The notes: a model not told the origin generated them from the letters alone. Counted from the stretch's first letter, positions 1 through 7,328 are shown. The stretch is 18,041 nucleotides of DNA from Nitrospira sp. (GCA_015904075.1 JABMDH010000004.1:1-18041); one strand, 5' to 3'. Program-made: numbers and translations.

Positions 1-255
1 AGCCAGCACGAAAAGATGTGCGGATTGTGGCAACTCAGCTGCCGAAATGGACTCGGAGGAGAGCGTCAGAGGAGGAAACGTCTGTGGAAGCGAGAATCCT
101 TCCAGCGCTGACCCTGAATACTCATCGGAAATGTCTTCAGCAGAGAGCAATGTCCCCGGCCCGCCCAGCATCTGCATGAATACACAGAGACACAGGGCCA
201 AGACAACAACGCACAAGCTTCCGCGCCTTAGACCGACAAGATGTGGAATGGTCAC
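1..255 (-). CDS. Secreted protein of unknown function, N-terminal part (runs off left edge)
   Basis: An open minus-strand frame runs without a stop from a GTG at 255 to base 1 (85 codons). An in-frame TAG lies three codons before the GTG, and an AGGA motif sits 7 bases upstream of it, so the GTG is the likely start. The N-terminus looks like a signal peptide: a basic stretch (GLRRGS), then a hydrophobic core (LCVVVLALCLCVFMQML), then a small-residue region around GTLLSAED where cleavage is plausible. What follows is Ser/Leu/Pro-rich and I do not recognise a family. It starts 55 bases after the end of the ATPase remnant on the same strand, so it could once have been co-transcribed with it. The protein is presumably exported; its function cannot be given from the visible part. 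Confidence 0.6.
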   Translation of the reverse strand, partial: MTIPHLVGLRRGSLCVVVLALCLCVFMQMLGGPGTLLSAEDISDEYSGSALEGFSLPQTFPPLTLSSESISAAELPQSAHLFVLA

Positions 256-310
256 AGCTGGATCCTACACCCTTCAAATGTGTACGACAAGGAGTGGTCC
301 ATCGTTTCGC

Positions 311-1723
311 TCAATACCGCCGCCACCCCTTGACCGCCTCCATGATGACAAACGGCAGAAGACCGAAGACACCCATCAACACCCAATCTTCGATTGGCAA
401 GGGCGCGACTTTGAAGATCGGCGCCACAACGGGGATGGTCAGCACCGCCGCTTGAATGGCGAGCGAGAGCAAGACGGCAAGCAGCAGCGGACGGTTCGTT
501 CCAACGCCCAATTGGAACAACGACCACCGATCGCTCCGGCAGTTGAACGCGTGGATCAACTGCACGATGACCAACACGGTAAAGGCCACGGTCCGCGCTT
601 GTTCGACCTCCTGGTGGAGACCGTACAAACTATAGGCAAACGCCCCTAAAGCAATGGCGCTCAGCATCAGCCCTTCCGCGCCGATCGCCGCCAGTCTGTT
701 GCCACTCAATAATCGAGCCTCCGGCTTCCGCGGGCGTCGCTTCATCAAGTCCGGCGCCTTGGGATCGACCGCCAAGGCTAACGCTGGGATGCCGTCCGTG
801 ACGAGGTTCATCCAAAGAATCTGAATCGGCATAAGCGGGAGCGGCATCCCCAGCAACGCGGCAAACAGCATGACCAACACCTCGCTGACATTGCACGACA
901 GCAGAAAATGGATGGCCTTCCGGATATTATCGAACACGGCGCGGCCCTCTTCCACCGCCGCGGCGATCGACGCGAAGTTGTCGTCCGTGACAACCATGTC
1001 GGAGGCCTCTTTGGTCACGTCGGTTCCCGTTCTTCCCATCGCCACGCCGATGTCGGCGGCCTTCACCGCAGGCGCGTCGTTCACGCCGTCTCCCGTCATC
1101 GCCACGATCGCGCCGCTCGACTTCCACGCCTTGACGATCCGTAGTTTGTGTTCCGCCGAGACACGCGAATACACGGCAAACCGATCCACCTGTTTTGTCA
1201 ACGCGTCATCGGAAAGGCGATCGAGTTCCATCCCGGTCAGCGCCTGCCCCTCCGCCTTCAACAGCCTCAATTCTTCCGCGATCGCCGTTGCCGTGTCCTT
1301 GTGGTCCCCTGTGATCATCACGGTCCTGATTCCGGCATCATGGCAAGCTTGCACTGCAGCTTTCGCCTCCTGTCTCAAGGGATCCTTCATAGCCGCGAGC
1401 CCCACAAACACCAATTGCTCTTCAAGACCCGAAGATTGGTACCGATCCGGCTCGCACGCCAACCGGCGCTCTCCGATACCCAGGACACGCAGCGCCTGGT
1501 GAGCGAATCGCGCATTGGCCTCCAGCACGGCGGCACGAGCCCTATCTGACAACAGTTCGATCGACCCATCCTCTGCGAGCCGGTGTGTACAGCGGCCTAA
1601 CAGGACATCCGGCGCACCCTTGACGTACGCGACGGGACCCTCCGGCGTCCGCCGCACGATCGTCATCATCTTCCGTTCCGGATCGAACGGGACCTCTCCG
1701 AGGAATCGATGGGTGGTTTCCAG
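311..1723 (-). pseudogene. 5'-truncated P-type (type II, Ca2+/cation) ATPase, C-terminal half
   Basis: This is the C-terminal half of a P-type cation-pumping ATPase. In order it shows the nucleotide-binding region (PFDPERKMMTIV, then YVKGAPD), the phosphorylation-domain motifs MITGDHKDTATA and TGDGVNDAPAVKAADIGVAMG, and the membrane helices of the cation-ATPase C-terminal domain, ending in VMEAVKGWRRY as intact family members do. A complete protein is about 900 residues. Here the frame meets a TAA at 1724-1726, only 18 codons before the first ATG (1669). The actuator domain (TGE), the first membrane helices and the DKTGTLT phosphorylation site are therefore all absent, and no aspartyl phosphate could form. 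The ATG at 1669 could give a 452-residue fragment but no pump. Similarity reads cleanly back to about ETTHRFLGEV, so the break lies near 1720, close to a heptamer repeat. I infer a deletion or rearrangement. Confidence 0.88.
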
Positions 1724-1744
1724 TTACATTCTGAAAAACACACG

Positions 1745-1793
1745 CCTCACTCTTGACCCCTCGCCACTTACCACTTACTCCTTACCCCTTACT
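1745..1793 (-). repeat. Seven tandem copies of a degenerate heptamer, (A/G)GTAAG(G/T)-like
   Basis: Read on the minus strand, 49 bases divide exactly into seven 7-base units: AGTAAGG, GGTAAGG, AGTAAGT, GGTAAGT, GGCGAGG, GGTCAAG, AGTGAGG. The first four units are the most alike and the last three are degenerate. The first two units supply the last codons and the TAA stop of the hypD frame. About 20 bases beyond the array, similarity to the truncated ATPase begins. Short heptameric repeats between genes are known from several bacterial groups; whether this family recurs elsewhere in this genome cannot be seen here. Confidence 0.75.
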
Positions 1794-2866
1794 ATTCCCC
1801 CGGTACCGGTAATACGCAGCGCAGGCCCCTTCGCTCGAAACCATCGGCGCCCCGAGCGGACGTTCCGGCGTGCAACGCTTTCCAAAGGCCTCGCAGTCGG
1901 TCGGCTTGAGCAAGCCCTGCAACACCAGACCACTCCGGCAATCAGGATCTTCTCCGCCCGACGAACCGGACTTGGCCAGGACGTCACGGAATCGCAACGC
2001 TGCATCAAACTCGGCATACGCGGCAGTCAATTTCAGGCCGCTCCGGGGAATCTCGCCGATCCCTCGCCAGGTTTGGGACGCCGGCTCGAAGACCTCGCGC
2101 AGGGCAGCTTGCGCCGCCACATTGCCCTCGCGGCGCACCGATCTCGTATATTGATTCTCGACGACCGCCCGTCCTGCTTCCAGTCTTCCAAGATCTCGAT
2201 CGGCTCGAACCCCGTCACGACGAGAGGTACATGATAGCGCCGGGCGAGATCTTCGTACTCTTCATAGCCCATCACGGTGCACACATGACCGGCCGCCAGA
2301 AAGCCCTGCACGCGACAGCCGGGAGCGGACAGAATGGCTTCAATGGCCGGCGGCACGAGCACTTGAGCGGTGAGCAGACTGAAGTTGGCAACTCCCAGAC
2401 GCCGCGCCTGGATTGCCGCCATGGCATAGGCCGGCGCGGTGGTCTCAAACCCCACGGCGAAACAGACGATCTCCCGATCAGGGTTCGCACGGGCCAGCGC
2501 CAGCGCATCCAGCGGCGAATAGACGATCCGGACATCTCCCCCCGCCGCCTTGGCGCCGAACAGATCTCCCCGCGAGCCCGGAACGCGAAGCATGTCGCCG
2601 AACGTACAGAGGATGACGCGAGGGATCGAAGCCAGCACAACCGCATGATCGATCAGCGCCGTCGGCGTCACACAAACCGGACAGCCGGGCCCATGCACCA
2701 ACGTCACCGTCTCAGGCAACAACTCATCGAGCCCGAACTTCACAATCGAATGGGTCTGCCCGCCGCAGACTTCCATGATCGTCCAGGGCCTGGTGACAGT
2801 GCGCTTGATAGCGTCGGCCAAGGTCTCGGCATAGCCGCGATCCCGAAACTCATCCACATATTTCAT
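1782..2866 (-). pseudogene. hypD: hypD, [NiFe]-hydrogenase maturation protein, broken by a small deletion and frameshift
   Basis: HypD is the iron-sulfur scaffold that, with HypC, assembles the Fe(CN)2CO unit of [NiFe] hydrogenases. The start at 2866 gives the usual MKYVDEFRD opening. Clear HypD motifs follow: [38 protein letters not shown] and [15 protein letters not shown]. After GFEPIEILE (about 2185-2190) the frame is lost. The HypD sequence resumes in another frame as [14 protein letters not shown] and [12 protein letters not shown], and reaches the true C-terminus ([12 protein letters not shown]). About seven residues that family members have between these blocks are missing, so this is a short deletion not divisible by three rather than a single-base slip. 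A direct repeat TGGAAG (2185-2190 and 2177-2182) lies at the break. Near the C-terminus GAP stands where HypD proteins normally have GAC, and RSG where RCG is usual, which suggests relaxed constraint on cluster cysteines. Confidence 0.9.
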
Positions 2867-2946
2867 GACTGTGATTCCGCGCGATTCACTGAGAGCCAAT
2901 GTGGGTCTTCGTGGAGACAGCCGACTTCGAAGCAGTGGCATGGCAT
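2863..2946 (-). CDS. Possible 27-codon ORF translationally coupled to hypD
   Basis: An ATG at 2946 is preceded by GGAGGAG (2952-2958) with 5-base spacing, better than the weak site just before the hypD ATG. The frame encodes 27 residues beginning [10 protein letters not shown] and stops at 2863-2865, overlapping the hypD ATG as ATGA. This is the layout of a small coupling or leader ORF. I recognise no family, although the cysteine/histidine-rich start is curious. Alternatively, the same ribosome site serves an ATG at 2941, which would give HypD a 25-residue N-terminal extension, or the ORF is chance. Confidence 0.3.
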   Translation of the reverse strand: MPCHCFEVGCLHEDPHWLSVNRAESQS

Positions 2947-3021
2947 TGGGGCTCCTCCGTGTGAATCAGACGCCGTCTCAATGTTTTCCTTGAACGACCA
3001 GCCACGGTGACCATGCCACGG

Positions 3022-3297
3022 TCAGACCGGTCCACGATGCCTCACGGTCCGCTCCCATCTTTTCCTAAACCCATCGAATTCGATGGGTTTAAAACCAGGG
3101 TTGTTCAGAGCCTCCCAGATACCAAGAAACTCGATGGTGTTCCGGTTCCGCAGCCAGTTTGAGATCAGGTAGTCCGTCCGTTCAGAGTCTTTATGTCACG
3201 CGATATCCGTAAGGGAGATGTAGTCCTGCTCGCGATGAACCAATACCGTAATAGCGGTTCCCTTCACGTTCACGGTGGCTTTGCTTGGTTTGTTCAT
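3022..3297 (-). pseudogene. KilA-N domain protein remnant with in-frame stop
   Basis: Translating the minus strand from the ATG at 3297 (GGGGA lies just upstream) gives a KilA-N domain. The first part reads VNVKGTAITVL and QDYISLTDIA, then meets TGA (3196-3198). The same frame continues with HKDSERTDYLISNW, LRNRNTIEFLGIWEALNN and PGFKPIEFDGFRK. Homologues have an Arg codon at the stop position (LTDIAR), so a single CGA-to-TGA change explains it. After FDGFRK (about 3061) similarity ends abruptly and the frame stops at 3022, so the second half of the domain and everything after it are gone. KilA-N is a DNA-binding module typical of phages, nucleocytoplasmic viruses and bacterial accessory genes. 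It sits between hypC and hypD, which are normally adjacent, so it was probably inserted and then decayed. The identification rests on motif recall but the match is long and collinear. Confidence 0.85.
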
Positions 3298-3363
3298 AGA
3301 ATCCCCATAATTGATCTTCTGTTCAATTTCTCACGTGCAACTCCTCCACGCCATGCCCGGCAC

Positions 3364-3612
3364 TCAATCATCGGTCTTATTAGACAAGCCTGAGACCGCC
3401 AGATCGGCGTAGGTCTGCAACGTTCGTCTCGCTGCTTCTTCATCCAACCGACTGATCGCAAAACCGACATGCACGATGACATAGTCACCTACCTGCGCCT
3501 CCGGCACCATCGCCAACGACACGGACTTCGTCACTCCGGAAAACGAGACGATCGCCGTCCGCATCGGATCATCCTCAATGGTCATGACTTGCCCCGGCAC
3601 TGCTAGACACAT
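3364..3612 (-). CDS. hypC: HypC/HupF family [NiFe]-hydrogenase maturation chaperone
   Basis: HypC is a small chaperone that carries the Fe(CN)2CO precursor together with HypD and delivers it to the hydrogenase large-subunit precursor in the cytoplasm. The 82-residue product starts with the diagnostic MCLAVPG (after Met removal, Cys2 is the functional residue) and continues VMTIEDDP, VSFSGVTKSVSL and the conserved VGDYVIVHVGFAIS block. It ends in the family's variable helix (LDEEAARRTLQTY). Length is normal and the frame is intact. A purine-rich stretch (GAAGGTAGGAAACT) precedes the ATG. It lies 22 bases after the hypF stub on the same strand, consistent with one operon. It is the only intact maturation gene here, and its partners as written are not functional. 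Confidence 0.95.
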   Translation of the reverse strand: MCLAVPGQVMTIEDDPMRTAIVSFSGVTKSVSLAMVPEAQVGDYVIVHVGFAISRLDEEAARRTLQTYADLAVSGLSNKTDD

Positions 3613-3634
3613 AGTTTCCTACCTTCGTTATTCG

Positions 3635-3988
3635 TCAGTCCTGTGAAGAGACCGACCCTCTCTGTCCCAATTGAGTCGCCGCAATGACCGCCTGCCCCAG
3701 CGCCAACCCTCCGTCGTTTGCGGGAACCTGCCGATGTGTCAGTGCGACAAATCCGGCCGACTCCAGGCGCTCCCTGGCCAGATCGACCAGCAAGGCGTTC
3801 TGAAAACAGCCTCCGGTCAGCACGACTTGCCGCAGTCTGACCCTCTCGGCCATCTGGCCGATCAATTCGGCCAACGCGCGATGAAACCGATAGGCGATGA
3901 GCGACCGTTCCGTCCCACGGCTGAGATCATCGACAATCCGCTCGATCATCGGTCTCCGCCTCAAGGGCTGAACGGTCATCTCAGAGTG
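3635..3988 (-). pseudogene. hypF: hypF C-terminal stub (carbamoyltransferase), 5'-truncated
   Basis: HypF makes the thiocarbamate on HypE that becomes the cyanide ligands of [NiFe] hydrogenase. A full protein is about 750-800 residues, with acylphosphatase, zinc-finger, YrdC-like and Kae1-like domains. Only the last ~114 residues of the Kae1-like domain remain: AYRFHRALAELIGQMAERV, then VVLTGGCFQNALLVDLARE, then the usual end PANDGGLALGQAVIAA. The frame is closed by a TGA at 3989-3991, three codons before an ATG at 3979. All upstream domains are missing because the sequence switches to the opposite-strand aldehyde dehydrogenase within about 60 bases. A short peptide could be translated from 3979 but it would lack every catalytic domain except part of Kae1. 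Confidence 0.88.
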
Positions 3989-4048
3989 TCACTCGCTGGA
4001 GGCACGACATAGGTTTATCCGATTTCGGCACTTCGGGGGCAACGAGTT

Positions 4049-5266
4049 GAGGGACACCTGGAAGAATTCGCACAACTCGAGTCACTCGACAATGGCAAAC
4101 CGGTGGGCGTGGCGCGCGTAGCCGATGTGCCGTTGGCGGTGGATCTCTTCCGCTACATGGCCGGTTGGGCAACCAAAATCGAAGGCACGACGATCCCCAT
4201 TTCGGTGCCCTACACGCCGGGAGCCCAGTATCTGGCTTACACGCTGCGCGAACCGGTCGGCGTGGTGGCCCAGATCATCCCCTGGAATTTTCCACTGCTT
4301 ATGGCGGCCTGGAAGCTCGGCCCGGCGTTAACCGCAGGCTGCACCGTCGTACTGAAATCGGCTGAGCAGACGCCACTGTCGGCCTTGCGACTGGGTGAAC
4401 TCATCTGCGAAGCGGGGTTCCCTGATGGAGTGGTCAACATCGTGCCGGGCTACGGAGAGACCGCCGGCGCGGCATTAGCGGCACACCCGCATGTGGACAA
4501 GGTCGCATTCACGGGCTCCACCGAAGTCGGCAAGCTCATTCTCGTCGCGGCTGCGGGGAATCTGAAAAAAGTCTCGTTGGAACTCGGTGGGAAATCACCC
4601 AACATCGTGTGCGAGGATGCTGATGTCGCGGCAAGCATACCAGGGGTGTCCAGCGCGATCTTTTTCAACCAAGGCCAATGCTGTTGCGCCGGCTCACGGC
4701 TGTTTGTCGACAAGAGTATCTTCGACAAGGTAGTAGAGGGCATCGCGGAGGACGCGAAGAAGATCAAGGTCGGACCGGGCATGGATCTCGACACCCAAAT
4801 GGGTCCGCTGGTCTCGGATGAGCAGCAACGGCGGGTGCTCAGTTATCTGGAATCGGGCTTTTCCGAAGGAGCCAAAGCAGTGGTCGGCGGACACAAACTG
4901 GGGACCAAGGGTTATTTTGTGGAACCGACGGTGCTGGTCGACACGACGCAGCAGATGAAGATCATGCAGGAGGAGATCTTCGGACCGGTCGTCTGCGCGG
5001 TGCCATTCACGGAGATAGACGAGGTGCTCCCGTTGGCAAACGACTCGATCTACGGCCTGGCCGCTGCGGTGTGGACCCGCGACGTCAGCAAGGCCCACCG
5101 CATCGCGGCGCAGCTGCGCGCAGGCTCGGTCTGGATCAACTGCTACAACATCTTTGACGCCGCACTGCCCTTCGGAGGCTACAAGCAATCCGGCTGGGGC
5201 CGCGAAATGGGGCACGACGCATTGGAACTCTACACCGAGGTGAAAGCCGTCACCGCGCGGCTGTGA
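4049..5266 (+). pseudogene. Aldehyde dehydrogenase (NAD(P)+-dependent, ALDH superfamily), N-terminus missing
   Basis: ALDH enzymes oxidise aldehydes to acids with NAD(P)+. Recognisable similarity begins at EEFAQLESLDNGKPV (about 4061) and runs to the C-terminus. It includes the cofactor region (IIPWNFPLLMAAWKLGPAL, VLKSAEQTP, FTGSTEVGK), the general-base segment LELGGKSPN, the catalytic cysteine region FNQGQCCCAGSRLFV, EEIFGPV and PFGGYKQSGWGREMG. Family members are about 480-500 residues. Roughly the first 80-100 are absent, and an in-frame TAG lies at 4010-4012. A GTG at 4103 could start a 387-residue product, but no ribosome site precedes it and it would begin inside the domain. The reading frame is otherwise clean, so the loss is probably recent. 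The missing 5' end abuts the missing 5' end of hypF. Confidence 0.88.
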
Positions 5267-5347
5267 CATTATATCCAGGAACAGGAAGGTCGGACATGCC
5301 TCCTTCTCTACTGATCCCCTGGGAGGAACGGGGAAAGAGCGCGGCGA

Positions 5348-5929
5348 TCAGAACAGGGGATGGTGTGGCGCAGCGGAAAAGGGAGCGGCTGCCGGAGCCT
5401 CGCCGGCATTGCCGAGAAACCTCCAGACGCCATCTTCTTTGACCAGGTAGTGCACCTCACGGAACCAACTGTCGAGCGTGATCCGGTTGCCCGTTCGCTC
5501 CTCAGTCCCATATAACCCCCCGGTGCACGTGACCTCCGCCTGAAGCCGGGAGTCCACCTGCCGGACTTTGATGTCAGACAGCATATGGAGAGACTCCACC
5601 GCCTTGTAGTGCATAAACACTTCGCCCCACACCCGCCGCACGTCGGTTTCTTTCAACCCGTGATAATTGTACGCCGGCGAATAGAATGCCATGAGCGCAA
5701 CGAGATCTTTCTTCTGCACCGCTGTCTCGGCCCATCCGAATGACGCAAGCAACTCTTTCACGACCGAATGACCAAGCAGCCGTTTGTGCTCCTTGATCGT
5801 CTTTCCGTCAACCATCAACTGGGCATCCGGCAACACCTGCACTTTGGCAAACGCAGCCTCTGATCCCAGCACTGCGCACAAAACCAGACCCAGACCGATA
5901 CGCACACCCACCTTGCCGTATGGCCTCAT
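5348..5929 (-). CDS. Secreted NTF2-like (SnoaL-type) fold protein of unknown function
   Basis: A 193-residue protein. The start at 5929 is set by a near-perfect AAGGAGGT four bases upstream; an earlier in-frame ATG at 5953 would place that site inside the gene. A signal peptide is clear: MRPYGKVGVRIG, hydrophobic core LGLVLCAVLG, likely cleavage after EAAFA (about residue 28). The mature part has the pattern of a cone-shaped NTF2-like domain: a helix (VVKELLASFGWAETAVQKKD), LMAFYSPAYNYHG, then strands such as LQAEVTCTGGLYG and ITLDSWFREVHYLVKEDG, and VWRFLGN. Such domains bind small ligands or act as enzymes in many contexts, so no substrate can be named. The C-terminus is Ala/Pro/His-rich. 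The gene lies downstream of the ferritin-like gene on the same strand, about 90 bases away. Confidence 0.72.
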   Translation of the reverse strand: MRPYGKVGVRIGLGLVLCAVLGSEAAFAKVQVLPDAQLMVDGKTIKEHKRLLGHSVVKELLASFGWAETAVQKKDLVALMAFYSPAYNYHGLKETDVRRVWGEVFMHYKAVESLHMLSDIKVRQVDSRLQAEVTCTGGLYGTEERTGNRITLDSWFREVHYLVKEDGVWRFLGNAGEAPAAAPFSAAPHHPLF

Positions 5930-6019
5930 CGGTACCTCCTTAATTCTGCGCATTGACCGCCGTACGCGATGAGGCCACCAATGGTCTCAACCCCCTGTCT
6001 TTCCCGGTCCTTTGAAGGG

Positions 6020-6475
6020 CTAGGAGCGAAATGGCTGAACATCACCTGGCTTGCGCAACATCTTGTTCACCTCGTCCAGATGCAGCTCTTCACCCACGAT
6101 CATCTCTCGCGCAAATTCTTCCAACAGGACGGACTTTCCCTCGGAGAGTTTCAGAAGTTCGTAATACGCGTCGGCAGCGGCCTTCTCGTGCTCCAGGCTT
6201 TCCCGCAGGATATCTCCCACGTCATGCTTCTCGGTTTCCAAGAGCGTCCCGATTTTCAGCGAGGGATGGCCGCCAAGCAAGGTGACCAGTTCCCCGGCTT
6301 TATGCGCATGGGCAAGGCTCTCGTCGGCATTACTCTTCAGCCACGACACGATAGGAATGCGGTTATAGCCGTAGACCATGAGTGAGTAATGCATATACCG
6401 CACGACTCCCGCTAACTCGTGCTCCATAATCCGATTGAGAATCCCTACTGCGCGTTGTGTGTCTTGATCGTTCAT
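6020..6475 (-). CDS. Ferritin-like / bacterioferritin-family iron-binding protein
   Basis: A 151-residue four-helix protein with the ferritin/bacterioferritin pattern: helix A with EHELAGVVRYMHYS (Glu18/Glu20), helix B with ADESLAHAHKAGELV, helix C with ESLEHEKAAADAYYELL, helix D with VGEELHLDEV (Glu129-x-x-His132). These supply most of the expected di-iron ligands for oxidising and storing iron in the cytoplasm. In helix B the usual Glu-x-x-His pair is not obvious: Glu52 and His56 are one residue too far apart, and a Leu sits where haem-binding bacterioferritins have Met52. Haem binding is therefore doubtful, and a non-storage ferritin-like role is possible. GGGGGGA lies a few bases before the ATG. 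The protein is slightly shorter than E. coli Bfr. Confidence 0.82.
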   Translation of the reverse strand: MNDQDTQRAVGILNRIMEHELAGVVRYMHYSLMVYGYNRIPIVSWLKSNADESLAHAHKAGELVTLLGGHPSLKIGTLLETEKHDVGDILRESLEHEKAAADAYYELLKLSEGKSVLLEEFAREMIVGEELHLDEVNKMLRKPGDVQPFRS

Positions 6476-6488
6476 GTGATCCCCCCAT

Positions 6489-6689
6489 TCAGTATGACCG
6501 TCTCGCCTGAGGAAGCGCGAGATGGGTTATCTCCGTTGTACTCGATGGCTGATTCACGGCTCCCGCATCACGAAATATGCAACGCCGGCCGCCAGCACCA
6601 GAAAACCGATCAGCCAGCGGACTAGTCAGCTCTTTTTCGATAAGGGCGCCAAGGATTCTGGCTTCAACTTCATTTATGGGAAGATTCAT
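6489..6689 (-). pseudogene. yceH: yceH (DUF480) N-terminal fragment fused out of frame to unrelated sequence
   Basis: From an ATG at 6689, with AAGGAGTTGAG directly upstream, the frame begins MNLPINEVEARILGALIE and continues KELTSP. This is the characteristic start of the DUF480/YceH family, whose members begin with a Thr/Pro-EARVLG-LIEKE-TTP-type helix of a winged-helix domain. Full YceH proteins are about 210-230 residues. After ELTSP (about 6618) the sequence no longer resembles the family, and the frame ends at 6489 after arginine-rich filler. The end of yceH overlaps the tail of another small protein read in a different frame, so this looks like a deletion joint. Only about 24 residues support the identity, hence moderate confidence. 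Confidence 0.55.
6554..6625 (-). pseudogene. C-terminal tail of a small single-pass membrane protein, start lost
   Basis: In a frame different from the yceH fragment, the minus strand encodes RWLIGFLVLAAGVAYFVM followed by a short charged tail and TGA (6554-6556). This is a textbook transmembrane segment with flanking charges. Upstream the frame closes within two codons (TGA), exactly where the yceH similarity breaks off, so the start of this small protein appears deleted. No family can be assigned. Its size and style resemble the intact 27-residue membrane peptide at 16658-16741. Confidence 0.4.
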
Positions 6690-6872
6690 CTCAACTCCTT
6701 GTTCCCTGAACAGGTTGTACGTTCGTTCAACCAAGTACACACGACCACTTTATCTGACCACGAGAGTCATGCGCAGGCACGACTGTGCCGCCATGAGTAG
6801 AAGTAGCCAGTCGAGCGCCAAAAAGTGTAGGCTCCTGCCCATCGACCCGCTTCACCGTTGGATGGGGCATCC

Positions 6873-7328
6873 ATGCATCGTCTCGATCTGAAAATTCCAC
6901 CACTCGCCGTCGGTGCACTAATCGCGATGGGCATGTGGCTCGCCTTCTACACCCTGCCCGAATTCGCGTGTCCACCGCTGCGAATCGTGGCCATGGGAAT
7001 GGGAATAGTCGGGGCCGGCATCACAGGATTAGCGATGCTGTCCTTCTGGAGTGCGCATACCACCCCGAACCCCATGAAGCCATCGTCCGCATCGTTCTTA
7101 GTGACGTCGGGAATCTATCGTTTTACGCGCAACCCGATGTATCTCGGCCTGGCGTTGCTCCTGATCGGCTGGGCCCTGTATCTGGCAAATATCCTGGCGT
7201 TGCTCTTTCTTCCTGCCTTCATCCTCTACATGAATCGCTTCCAAATCAAACCGGAGGAACGAGCGCTGACGGACCGGTTCGGACAGAAGTACTTTGAATA
7301 CGCGTCTCGAGTGAATCGCTGGATATGA
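6873..7328 (+). CDS. Isoprenylcysteine carboxyl methyltransferase (ICMT)/PEMT-family membrane protein
   Basis: A 151-residue integral membrane protein with about four hydrophobic segments (PPLAVGALIAMGMWLAF; IVAMGMGIVGAGITGLAML; YLGLALLLIGWALYLANI; LALLFLPAFILYMN). The family signature is clear: LVTSGIYRFTRNPMYLG, followed by the C-terminal cytoplasmic motif KPEERALTDRFGQKYFEY. It is the S-adenosylmethionine-dependent methyltransferase fold of ICMT/phospholipid methyltransferases. Bacterial members of this small class mostly have unknown substrates. The start at ATG 6873 fits the family better than the in-frame TTG at 6858, and GGGG lies about five bases upstream. It stands alone between genes on the opposite strand. 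Confidence 0.88.
   Translation: MHRLDLKIPPLAVGALIAMGMWLAFYTLPEFACPPLRIVAMGMGIVGAGITGLAMLSFWSAHTTPNPMKPSSASFLVTSGIYRFTRNPMYLGLALLLIGWALYLANILALLFLPAFILYMNRFQIKPEERALTDRFGQKYFEYASRVNRWI

Noticed and set aside
47..649. 200-codon plus-strand open frame at the left edge
   Set aside because: Low-complexity, Arg/His-rich translation antisense to the ATPase C-terminus and to the secreted protein; a shadow frame.
870..1502. 210-codon plus-strand open frame
   Set aside because: Antisense to the ATPase P-domain, whose motifs are unmistakable on the minus strand.
2231..3010. 259-codon plus-strand open frame
   Set aside because: Antisense shadow of hypD, with no family resemblance.
3066..3091. 26-base perfect palindrome TAAACCCATCGAA/TTCGATGGGTTTA, terminator- or operator-like
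   Set aside because: It lies inside the KilA-N coding remnant and encodes the conserved FKPIEFDGF stretch, so coding explains the bases; no T-run or regulatory position supports another role.
4694..5269. 191-codon minus-strand open frame
   Set aside because: Antisense to the aldehyde dehydrogenase C-terminal half.
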